Source: CAYYGL01 sp964471235 (GTDB taxonomy: Bacteria; Calditrichota; Calditrichia; RBG-13-44-9; J075). Taken from it: 64,000 nt of DNA. A program made the position numbers and the translations under genes. The notes under the pieces were generated by a model, which made no database searches, was not told the DNA's origin, and saw only the letters and a program-made list of their open reading frames with translations. Where the stretch lies: positions 23,500 to 87,499 of the forward strand of contig CAYYGL010000002.1 of the NCBI GenBank assembly GCA_964471235.1, in the 5' to 3' direction. Shown in pieces: positions 18,537 through 27,211 of this stretch (its first letter is position 1; each line of letters starts with the position of its first letter).

Positions 18537-21500
18537 ATGATGCAACGAACTCATTCAAACACGCTTATTCGCTTTGCCGGTCGCTCATACATCCGGTGGC
18601 TGCCGTTGCTCCTGTGCAGTTTCCAATTTCTGTATGGGCAGATGCAGGTGGTATCCACTCAACCGGTATTGGCTGCCGTCGCGGTTGACCCGTTTAGCCC
18701 TCCCGCTATCACCTTCGATCGGGCACTCGATACAACTTCGCTGACGCCGACTTCTCTGCACATCTCCGGCAGTCAGCATGGTGCATATAACTACGCTTTT
18801 CAGTTTGCCGACAGCACCAACACCCTGTTTCTTACCCCACTACCGGGCTTTATCAATGGCGAAACCATCACCATCACTTTAACCACACAACTCAGGGCTG
18901 CCGATGGCTCGTCTTTGGCATCTCCGTTTCAATTTTCTTTTCGCATCCAACCATTCCAGGGAGATGTTCTTTCCGGCGCACTGGCATCGCTCGACATCCC
19001 GCTCTTCACCACCGACGCTCAGCCAGCCGGCATGACGGCAAGCGATTTTAACAATGACAATTTCCCGGATGTGGCGGTTATCAACAGCACTTCCAACACG
19101 TTAACGATTCTGAGCAACCAAACCCCGCAGTTTCGCACCCTCACCCTGGGGGCATTTCAACATTATTCCACCGGTATTACCCCGCTGGATATTGCGGCAG
19201 CGGATTTCGACAACGATGGCAACCCGGACCTGGCGGTGGTTAATTTTAACAGTAACGATGTGGCATTGTTCTGGGGGCAGGGAGATAACACCTTTACCAC
19301 CCCTCCGGAGCGGATTCCCGTTGGCGCCCGTCCCACTGCCATAGTGGTTCAGGATTTCAGCGGTGACGGCACTCCGGATTTTGCCGTGACCCTATCAGCC
19401 GCCGATCAGGTGAGTATTTTCCGAAATGACGGCAACCGTCAATTTTCACTTTCAAGCCAGCTATCAACCGAAGCCAGCCCCCTTGCCCTGACGGAAGGAG
19501 ATTTTGACGGCGACGGTGACCCGGACCTGGCGGTTGCCAACAATGGCGCACAAACCATCTCGGTATTTCGAAATCAGAATTTCCAGGGATGGGACCCCCT
19601 GCCCTCCCTGCCCCTTTCCCAGCGACCGGTTGCNNNNNNNNNNTGCCCTTACCTGGGGAAACGTGTTCCAATCCACTCCAAACCCGGCAGCCGACCGCTT
19701 CCCTGAGTTAGTCGTACTTGCGTCCAGTCTGACGTTGCTGGGGAATCCCACCGGTACCGAAATCAGCGAATTGCAAATTTTTACCTATGACAGCCTCTCG
19801 GCCGCCTTTTCCTCCCAACAGCAAATTCCTATTGAAGGCGGCGTTCCGGCGTTTTTCCTTGCCAATATGGATTTCGACCGTTTGAACGGACAGGAAAACG
19901 ACAGGGATCTGGACTTGATGATTGCTGACTACACCGGCGGTAAAGTTCAGTTTTTGACGAACCAGCAAAACACCGGTTGGGAGACGCAATTCCACGAGCT
20001 GGCGCTTGCCGAAAACCCCCGCACCCTGATTGCGGCAGATTTCGACCGGGACGGGGATGAGGATATTCTGTTCAGCCGCCATTTTCAGGACACCCTCTCT
20101 TTGCTAATCACCCCACCGGATTTGTTTAAGCCGCCCAACGACGGCTTGTTGATTGACTTCGGGGATGTATTTGTGGGCGATACTGTCGGGGTGGATGTGC
20201 CCTTCGGAATCAATACCACTCTGGACTTGCAGGTGCAGCTCACACTCCAGGATAGTATTCATTTCAGCGCTCTGCCGCAATCTTTTGTTCTGGAGAACGG
20301 TCACCCCCGTTTGGTGCGTTTTACCTTTCAACCGGCGGATACCATTTTTTACCAAACCCTCACCCTGGTGGATACCGATCATCCCCTTCAGCGCCAACCG
20401 GGTGTGATTACCCTGCGGGGACAGGGGGTTGCCGCCCACATCTCGGTGCAGCCGCTGCTGCTGGATTTTGGCATCGTGCCGCCGGGATTTACCAAAACCC
20501 TCGATTTGCAGGTTCGCAACAGCGGCAACGGCTCGCTGGTAATTTCCGATTGGGAACATACCCTCCCGCAATTTCAGACGCCGGCAACTCCGGCTTCCGT
20601 TGATCCCCACAGCAGCCAGGTATTTCCGATTTCCTTTGCACCCGATACCCTGGGACAATTCCGGGATACGTTGTATATCGTCAGCAACGACCGGGCTTTC
20701 CCCCGGGTGGCAGTAGTACTTACCGGGCAATCCAGCGACGGCAAGCCGGTAATCACATCACCGGATACCGTCACCGCAGTGGAACATCAATTCTTCAGCT
20801 ACCAGGTAACGGCCGAGGATCCGGAAGGACAGCCGCTTACCTTCTTCTATTTTAACCTTACCGATTGGCTGCAAGTACGGGCAGACAGCGTATTTGGTAC
20901 CCCTCCGGAAGGCGCTTCCGACACCCAATTCCGCATCATCGCCAGTGACGGTTTTTTGCAGGATACCCTGAATGTTTACGTTCGGGTGATTCCGGTAAAT
21001 GATCCGCCGGTTTTTACACCGGTTCCCCCACAGGTGGTTACTGAATTGGAGAATTTAACGTTCAATGTGATTGCCAGCGACCCGGAAAATGAACCGATTG
21101 AAATTACCGCGGAGAACCTCCCGACAGGTGCGCAGTTCAGCCTGCCGGATTCCAACCGGGGAGAATTTAGCTGGTCGCCCCCTCTTGGCAGCGCCGGAAC
21201 TTACCTGGCAACCTTTAAGGCGCAGGAAAAACAATCCAAGCCGCCTCTCTCCGCTATGCTCACGGTAGAAATTCAAGTCATTGCTAAAAAACCGGATTTG
21301 CAAGTGCGTCAACTCCGGGTGTTTCCGGAACAGCTTCATCGGGGCGAAACCGGCACCATCGAAGCGGTTCTTGCCAACCGGGAAGCACCGATAACCGGTA
21401 GTTTCCGGGTTCAGCTTCAGGTGGATGGCAGCAGCGTGTTCGATTCTACCCTTTCCGGGATGGCACTCAATGAGGAAATTCCCCTGCATTCAACCGCCCG

Positions 21501-21894
21501 GTTTACCCGGGTGGGTCAAATTCCGGTCAGTGCGGAAATCGATATCGGGGATGCCATTGCCGAGACCGACGAGACCAACAACCGGCTGGAAATTATCGTA
21601 CCGGTTGAACCGGGGCGGTTGATTGTTCGCCCCAACCCATTCACCCCCAACGGGGACACCAAAAACGATCAGGCCGGGTTTGATATGCAGCAACTAACCC
21701 TGACCGCCCCCCGGCTCACCATTTTCGATATCAACGGCAGGGTCATCCGCTCCCTCAACCGGGTGCGAAATCATCAATTCCTCTGGGACGGCAGGGATAA
21801 CGACGGTAAGGAGATGCTCCCCGGGGTATATCTCTATGTGTTACAGGATGGATCAAAAAATGTGGCGAAAGGTTATGTGGTATTGGCGCGTTAA
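18537..21894 (+). CDS. Large FG-GAP/VCBS and Ig-repeat surface protein, split by an assembly gap
   Basis: One gene read in two frames because ten Ns of unknown true length interrupt it: residues before the gap run from 18537, those after it continue in another frame to 21894, about 1,110 residues in total. Order of parts: signal sequence (about 1-35), an SbsA-like Ig domain (VAVDPFSPPAITFDRALDTT), then FG-GAP/VCBS repeats of the DFDNDGNPDLAV kind (at least four before and two after the gap), two Ig-like domains with LDFGIVPPGFTKTLDLQV, a cadherin/He_PIG-type pair (NDPPVFTPVPPQVV), a CARDB-like domain (PDLQVRQLRVFPEQLHRGE), and a C-terminal FlgD/T9SS-like domain (NPFTPNGDTKNDQ, FLWDGRDNDGKEMLPGVYLY). 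It is probably an extracellular calcium-binding adhesin or filament exported by the adjacent machinery. Confidence 0.82.
19634..19643. other. Assembly gap (10 N)
   Basis: Ten ambiguous bases inside the FG-GAP protein gene. The frame changes across it, so ten is a placeholder rather than the true length. Gaps commonly form where repeats collapse, which fits the FG-GAP repeat region. Confidence 0.99.
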
Positions 21895-23659
21895 CATATT
21901 GCTTCTGCTGATAATGCTCCTGACGGGAAATACGGTCGGGCAGGTGGGGCAAAGCTACTTTTCAGCAGACCCGGCAAATCTATATGAATGGCGCAGCAGT
22001 ATGGTGAACCCTTCCATTGGTGTGTATCAGAACGGGGCACTGGAAATGGGCTTTAAACTGCTCCATCTCGGGTTTGCGGATAACCATGCCGCCCGCTTTA
22101 AAGCCACCTACCTGGTCGTCAACCTTCCCCGGGTGCTCCCGGAACGGTTTGCTCTGGGCATCCACACCCAATTGTTTACCACCCCTATCGTCCAAGAAGC
22201 ATCCCTCCGGTTAAATCTGGCGCGGCCGTTTCTGAACCGGTTCTCCCTGGGTATTTCGCTGGGTTTTCTGGGATTATCCTACGATCGCAGTCAATTCGAC
22301 CTGGTCGATCCCGACGATCCGGTTTTCAGCGGCGGCACTTCCCGCTGGCAGCCGGATATCGGCATTGGCGCAACCCTGTTTGCTTCAACACCGGTGCTAA
22401 TCGGCATCGGCATCAACCATCTCAATCGTCCGGCAGTTTCTTTAAACAGTAATGATTTCCGTCTGGAGCCCACGGTGACCATCGGGGTCGCCTTCCGACT
22501 GGGCGGCATTACAATGCTCAGCAGCAACCGGCGCACCGGCAGAGAGAGTCTGCCCGGCGGCAGCCTCCAATGGGTAGATGAAGCTACCGGCATGATACAG
22601 GCGGGGTATGGAGACCGGGCGATGTGGCTGCGTTCTCGCTTGCGGGTCAAAGGGAATCTCAGCATTGGCTACGGGTTCAGCTATCCCCTCGGGGGGTTAA
22701 GCGGCACCAGCCTCGGTTCCCATGAGGCAATTCTGGTCTATGAGTTCAACCGTATTCGGAAACTGCCATCCTTAGATATTCCCGAACCGGACTGGGAGCC
22801 TTATCTTCCGGAAACGCCCCGGGTTTATCTGGCACCGCAATTTTATCCTCTGTCAGCAACAGAGCGGGTAACCATTTATGAGAAACGGTTACACCGGGAA
22901 ATCCGGGGTAGTCTCTCCCCGGAGGTGCTTGCCCGGTTATCGAAACTTGACATCGGGTCGCTGGACAGCTCTTTTGTGGCGGAGCTATTTCCGGATTCCA
23001 TCCTGCAGAAGGTAAATGAGGATAGTTTACCTCCCCGGGATTCACTCATTTATTCGCCTGGTTATCGTCAATCCCTCCAGCGCCTCCGGAAAGATTTACA
23101 GCAACACCCGGTGGAGGTTACCCTGATCACCCCGGAGAATCAAAAACGGCGCGCCATTGCCCTGAAGCGCTACCTAAAGCAGGCACTGAAGGATTCCGCC
23201 AACATCACCATTTTACAACCGGTAAATCCAAACGGTAAACAGGGGTCGGAAAATCATCCCTCGTTATCACTGGCTGATCTCCTGCGCAGTCAACGGATGG
23301 TGTTGTTTCGACCGGGAAAAATCCGTTTCCGGGTGTATTCTGTAAAGGCAGACCGTCTAACTCCCTGGTCGTTGGTGGTGGAAGATGCCCGGGGAGAAGT
23401 TGTTTGGGTGTATGATGGGAATTCGACGACAAAGGTGATTGATTGGGATTGGCGCCGGAACAACGGGGAAATTATTGAACCGGGATTCTACCGCTATTAT
23501 ATCCGCTGGTTCGATGACAATGGCAGGGAGTTTCATTCCCTGGCGCACACCATTTATGCCCGGAAATTTACCCGGGATGTCCATATCCGGATTTCCCCGA
23601 GATATGAAAGCCCGGGAACAGAGATAGATAAAATCGGAATCATTTTAAACAAACAATAA
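21860..23659 (+). CDS. PorP/SprF-like outer-membrane protein with FlgD-like C-terminal domain
   Basis: About 599 residues. A signal peptide (MWYWRVNILLLLIMLLTGNTVG) is followed by a ~290-residue beta-barrel resembling PorP/SprF of type IX secretion and gliding systems: alternating aromatic strands, GIGINHLNRPAVSL (compare the conserved HLN-P of the family) and the closing GSHEAILVYEF. The rest is additional: a stretch with OmpA-like spacing (YRQSLQRLRKDLQQHP, KRRAIALKRYLKQAL) but without the peptidoglycan-binding NGHTD motif, and a final FlgD-like Ig domain (VYSVKADRLTPWSLVVEDARG). The start is uncertain: ATGs at 21836, 21848, 21860 and 21875 are in frame and all overlap the end of the surface-protein gene; 21860 is chosen for its signal peptide and GGATGG upstream. 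Co-occurrence with the adhesin suggests an anchor or export partner. Confidence 0.7.
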   Translation: MWRKVMWYWRVNILLLLIMLLTGNTVGQVGQSYFSADPANLYEWRSSMVNPSIGVYQNGALEMGFKLLHLGFADNHAARFKATYLVVNLPRVLPERFALGIHTQLFTTPIVQEASLRLNLARPFLNRFSLGISLGFLGLSYDRSQFDLVDPDDPVFSGGTSRWQPDIGIGATLFASTPVLIGIGINHLNRPAVSLNSNDFRLEPTVTIGVAFRLGGITMLSSNRRTGRESLPGGSLQWVDEATGMIQAGYGDRAMWLRSRLRVKGNLSIGYGFSYPLGGLSGTSLGSHEAILVYEFNRIRKLPSLDIPEPDWEPYLPETPRVYLAPQFYPLSATERVTIYEKRLHREIRGSLSPEVLARLSKLDIGSLDSSFVAELFPDSILQKVNEDSLPPRDSLIYSPGYRQSLQRLRKDLQQHPVEVTLITPENQKRRAIALKRYLKQALKDSANITILQPVNPNGKQGSENHPSLSLADLLRSQRMVLFRPGKIRFRVYSVKADRLTPWSLVVEDARGEVVWVYDGNSTTKVIDWDWRRNNGEIIEPGFYRYYIRWFDDNGREFHSLAHTIYARKFTRDVHIRISPRYESPGTEIDKIGIILNKQ

Positions 23660-23673
23660 ATGGGGGTCATACG

Positions 23674-25137
23674 ATGATGAACAACACCTTACAGGGAATT
23701 TTATTCCTATTGGTGATGGAACTTCCCGCTATAGCCCGGGGAGCCATCCCGGACGCCATGCAGTCGCCAGGCAAGATTACGGATATTACCTCCTTCTGGG
23801 CGATGGCGCGGCTGGGCGGCGGCATCGGATATGTCATCATGGGAGTACTGGCAGTTGGCATTTTTTTAATCATATACAAACTTATCGAACTGGTGTTGGA
23901 CAAACGACATTCCGCCACCTTGCTGAGAATTTCGTTTCAGGATAAATCCATCACTGATATTGAGGATCTGGTGCGAGGAAATGGCGGTTCCTTGTTAAAA
24001 AACGCCATCATTCATCTAATCGATTTCTTTCGCGCCGGCGGAAATGCCCGTGATATGCATCAGGAGCTCATCGAATTTTTGGACAGTGAACATGATAAAT
24101 TCGAAACCTACCGCAACTGGCTGAGCTTCCTTTCCGATTCCGCCGGCGCCCTCGGTTTATTGGGAACGGCATGGGGGGTTTTTCTAACTTTTTTTGGTGG
24201 AAATCTGGACTCGGAGAAAATCCTGAATGGCATGGGGGTGGCGCTCATTACCACCCTGCTGGGTCTGGTGGTCAGTCTCATCATTAACTTCTTCAGTACC
24301 CAACTGTATAGTGCGTATCAAAATCGGTTGAGCCTGGTAAGCAAAAAAGGGGATGAATTCCGGCTGCACCTGTTTCGGATGGCAAACAGCAGCAATCCCA
24401 AAGAGATAAGCAATCACACGCCCTATTCCCCCGGCATTCCGACCTCGGCAACGCTGAGTCCCCCAAATGTTCCGGCTCCACAGGGGTCTGCGAAAAACAA
24501 CGGGATGCCGCAGTTGCAGGTTCTGCAAATCAAGACCCGGGAAATACCGGTTCGTAGTGTCATTCGCAGTGCAATCCAATTAAAGGTATTGGAAGGAACC
24601 GGAAACCCGGTGGAAAAAGCAACCCTCATCTTAAAAACCGAAGGTCCGTTAATGTTGAGCAGTGACGGAACAACCCGGACAAAAATTTTCTCGGATGAGA
24701 ATGGTGAAGCGACAATTGACTTGATTTCCGGAGCAGAAATAGGAGCAGCCCGGCTGCATTGTATGATTGCCGGTTTTGAAGATGAGAAAAAAACAATACC
24801 CTTTTTGATTCTGCCCGGGGAAGCGGAAAAACTGCTGGTTGTCAGCGGGAATGACCAGGCTGGTCTGGTTGGCAGCGAACTCCCCGAATCGTTTAATGTG
24901 AAAGTAACGGACCAATTTGGCAATCCGGTCGCCAATGCACCGGTTCAGTTTAGACTAACCAACGGTAGCGGCATCCTGGATGGCAGTAACCACCATGTGG
25001 TAAAAAAGAGCGACGCCAATGGTATTGCCCGGGCGCGGTTGGTATTGGGGAAGCAGCCTGGATTTCACACGGTGGTGGCTTCTTTAAACGGTAATAAAAA
25101 CACCTCGGTAGTATTCCGGGTGTTATGCAAAGCCTGA
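23674..25137 (+). CDS. ExbB/TolQ/MotA-family proton channel protein with C-terminal Ig-like domains
   Basis: A 487-residue inner-membrane protein. After a cleavable-looking hydrophobic N-terminus (5-22) come three membrane segments at about 52-75, 156-176 and 187-208 with the family signatures LGLLGTAWGVFLTFFGG and GMGVALITTLLGLVVSLI. ExbB relatives form a proton-driven motor with ExbD. Beyond residue 240 the protein carries a proline/serine linker and two Ig-like domains; the second (about 385-480) is of the invasin Big_1 type (VKVTDQFGNPVANAPVQFRL, ASLNGNKNTSVVF). By ExbB topology and the positive charges after the third segment, these would lie in the cytoplasm, which is unusual for such domains. 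Start supported by GGGGGTCATACG upstream. Confidence 0.85.
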   Translation: MMNNTLQGILFLLVMELPAIARGAIPDAMQSPGKITDITSFWAMARLGGGIGYVIMGVLAVGIFLIIYKLIELVLDKRHSATLLRISFQDKSITDIEDLVRGNGGSLLKNAIIHLIDFFRAGGNARDMHQELIEFLDSEHDKFETYRNWLSFLSDSAGALGLLGTAWGVFLTFFGGNLDSEKILNGMGVALITTLLGLVVSLIINFFSTQLYSAYQNRLSLVSKKGDEFRLHLFRMANSSNPKEISNHTPYSPGIPTSATLSPPNVPAPQGSAKNNGMPQLQVLQIKTREIPVRSVIRSAIQLKVLEGTGNPVEKATLILKTEGPLMLSSDGTTRTKIFSDENGEATIDLISGAEIGAARLHCMIAGFEDEKKTIPFLILPGEAEKLLVVSGNDQAGLVGSELPESFNVKVTDQFGNPVANAPVQFRLTNGSGILDGSNHHVVKKSDANGIARARLVLGKQPGFHTVVASLNGNKNTSVVFRVLCKA

Positions 25138-25155
25138 AAACCCAGGAGGTCGTAA

Positions 25156-25575
25156 ATGCCCGGTCCCCGAAAAAAGTATCGCAGTAATTTGTTTATCCGG
25201 TTAATCGATGTTGTGCTAATTCTGCTCTTTGGTTTCATCGCTATTTCCGAGATTGATATTCGCAGTCAAATTAAGCTGGCAAAAAGCACCACGGTACCGG
25301 TGACAGCCCCGGACAAAGAGGTAGTGGTTTACGTGGGGGTGTTACCGGACGGACGATACCTGGTGGAGAAGGAAAGTCGGGTGGTGGATCAACTTGAGGT
25401 ACTGGCAGGCTACCTGCAAAACAAACGCAGCCTGTTTTCATCGAATCATACCCGTTTGAAGGTACGTATCCGAACCAATTATAATGCCCCGGTAAAATAT
25501 GCCTTTGCAGTTGTGAACCTTTGCCAGCGTTTAGGAATTCCAGTAGGACTGGATGTGGTGCACCGGAAGGGGTAG
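25156..25575 (+). CDS. ExbD/TolR-family protein (first copy)
   Basis: A 139-residue protein with a short cytoplasmic N-terminus, one membrane helix (about 14-33) and a periplasmic domain. The helix carries the conserved aspartate of the family in FIRLIDVVLILLFGF; this residue takes part in proton translocation in ExbD, TolR and MotB. The periplasmic part (VVVYVGVLPDGRYLVEKE, ending in AFAVVNLCQRLGIPVGLDVV) has the usual ExbD length and order. Strong AGGAGGT upstream, 18 bases after the ExbB gene. It should form the motor stator with the preceding protein. Confidence 0.88.
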   Translation: MPGPRKKYRSNLFIRLIDVVLILLFGFIAISEIDIRSQIKLAKSTTVPVTAPDKEVVVYVGVLPDGRYLVEKESRVVDQLEVLAGYLQNKRSLFSSNHTRLKVRIRTNYNAPVKYAFAVVNLCQRLGIPVGLDVVHRKG

Positions 25576-25660
25576 AAAATTGTGAGCGGCGAAGGGGGGA
25601 GTGGGTTAGAGGTAGTTTCGCATAAATTTGAATATCCGAGATTTATATGGAGAATCTAAC

Positions 25661-26104
25661 ATGACAGGTAGTTTGATGGTGCGATTAATTGATGTGGTGC
25701 TGATTATTTTGTTCGGGTTTCTGTCGATTAGCGATATCCAGATTAAGCGGCAGATAAGATTGCCCGAATCGGGTAAGACGGAAAACGAACCGGAGACATC
25801 CCAAATCGGGTATCTTTTTGTACATATTAACCCGGCAGGGGATTTTATCCTGACCATGGACGGAAGAGCACCTCAAACAATCGGGACGTTGGCGGAATTA
25901 CGCCCGGCGTTGCGAAAAGCTGCGGATGAACTCCGTGAGACAAAAGAAAATCCCCTGGTGGTTATCGATCCCGATCCGGAGGCATCCATGCAATCCACCG
26001 TAAATGTATATGATCTTTGTGAAATGGAGCAGCTTCCCCGCAGCATCAATATGGAACTTAAATTCACAGATGCTGCGAAAGGAAACCAGAACCACCATCA
26101 TTAA
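25661..26104 (+). CDS. ExbD/TolR-family protein (second copy)
   Basis: A 147-residue paralogue of the gene just upstream, with the same membrane-helix pattern and aspartate (VRLIDVVLIILFGFLSIS). The periplasmic domain is more acidic (ADELRETKENPLVVIDPDPE). The ATG at 25661 is chosen because GGAG lies eleven bases upstream; a start 33 bases earlier would add a poorly conserved tail. The two copies share the helix closely but differ strongly outside it, so they probably form a heterodimer or have different periplasmic partners (inference). Confidence 0.87.
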   Translation: MTGSLMVRLIDVVLIILFGFLSISDIQIKRQIRLPESGKTENEPETSQIGYLFVHINPAGDFILTMDGRAPQTIGTLAELRPALRKAADELRETKENPLVVIDPDPEASMQSTVNVYDLCEMEQLPRSINMELKFTDAAKGNQNHHH

Positions 26105-26179
26105 AAGATACCTCCTGGGGCAGGGAAGTCTTCTGTAAAGTTGCCGGAACAGGTAAAATGAAATGACAAGCATTTTCAG

Positions 26180-27211
26180 ATGAATTCACAACACAAACAA
26201 AAATTCCTGGCTGCCGTACTGACCGTTCTTTTGTTGGCGATCTTCTTTTTGGCGCTGAGCAGCATGGCGGTTCCGCACCATGATTTGATTGCCGACCGTT
26301 ACGATGAGATTAACTGGACCCGCTTTGTTCCCCAGCCGAAGCCAATCCTCCCGAAACAACGTTCAGAGGAGACGAAAGTGGAGAAGCCGAGGATGGAAAT
26401 GAATAAAACGGCCATAAAGCGAATCAACCTGGAAGCGTTATTGCCGGAGATAAACCGGGAACAACAACAGGTCACAGAACCGCTACCCCGGCAAAAAAAA
26501 TTTCGTTCCGGGCACCAGGGGCAGTCTGTCACCCCGGAAATGTTGAAATTGGACGACAAGATATTAACCGGGGACCTGAATTTAGCCCCCGGGGAGGAGC
26601 ATACCGTGCAAATCACCGCCTCCCGAGTTCGAGAGCGTACTGCCGGTAGCGGATTAAAACTGGGAGAAAATACCGGCGCTTCTATCCTGGAGGAGGATCA
26701 GCTCAGCAACATTTCTGCCGGGTTAAAAAAGCCGGTATCCGGGCATTCATCCCTTCCGCCTTCCCGGCAAATAGAGTTAAAGACCTTAAATGAATTGGAA
26801 AATGCCCCTGGTAATCTTTCGCCCATTTACAGACCGCTGGTGGAATGGATGAAGAAACATCCTCATAAACTTCCCGGGGTTGTTCAACGGTTTATGGCTT
26901 ACTCTCCCCCGGCGTTGACCTCCCTCGTCAGGTTTTCTGCCAATGGGATTTCATATCAGATGTATCTCCTCTGTGTGGAGTCGTCTTATGAAGTACGGAT
27001 TGCAATCATCAAAGGAGACCGGGTAATGTATTTAATTGATCAGGGATTTCGTAAAAATGTTAATTTACTGCGTACTGGCACCATTACCCGCTTGAAGAAC
27101 CAGGAGATCCTGGAATTCAGTACGAACTTACAGCCAGCCGGGGATAAGGTTAGCCAAAACTTTTATCAAATTTTCTTATCATGGTGGGAGACTGTAGAAA
27201 ATGAGAAGTAA
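26180..27211 (+). CDS. TonB-like membrane-anchored periplasmic protein
   Basis: A 343-residue protein with an N-terminal membrane anchor (about 10-30, FLAAVLTVLLLAIFFLALSS), a proline- and charge-rich linker (VPQPKPILPKQRSEETKVEK), a low-complexity middle part, and a folded C-terminus of about 130 residues (ISYQMYLLCVESSYEVRIAI). The order anchor-linker-globular domain and its place directly after ExbB and two ExbD genes match TonB or TolA, but the C-terminus has no recognisable TonB motif. I infer a transmitter that couples the proton motor to an outer-membrane partner, perhaps the PorP-like barrel. It overlaps the next gene by 11 bases. No strong ribosome binding site. Confidence 0.6.
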   Translation: MNSQHKQKFLAAVLTVLLLAIFFLALSSMAVPHHDLIADRYDEINWTRFVPQPKPILPKQRSEETKVEKPRMEMNKTAIKRINLEALLPEINREQQQVTEPLPRQKKFRSGHQGQSVTPEMLKLDDKILTGDLNLAPGEEHTVQITASRVRERTAGSGLKLGENTGASILEEDQLSNISAGLKKPVSGHSSLPPSRQIELKTLNELENAPGNLSPIYRPLVEWMKKHPHKLPGVVQRFMAYSPPALTSLVRFSANGISYQMYLLCVESSYEVRIAIIKGDRVMYLIDQGFRKNVNLLRTGTITRLKNQEILEFSTNLQPAGDKVSQNFYQIFLSWWETVENEK

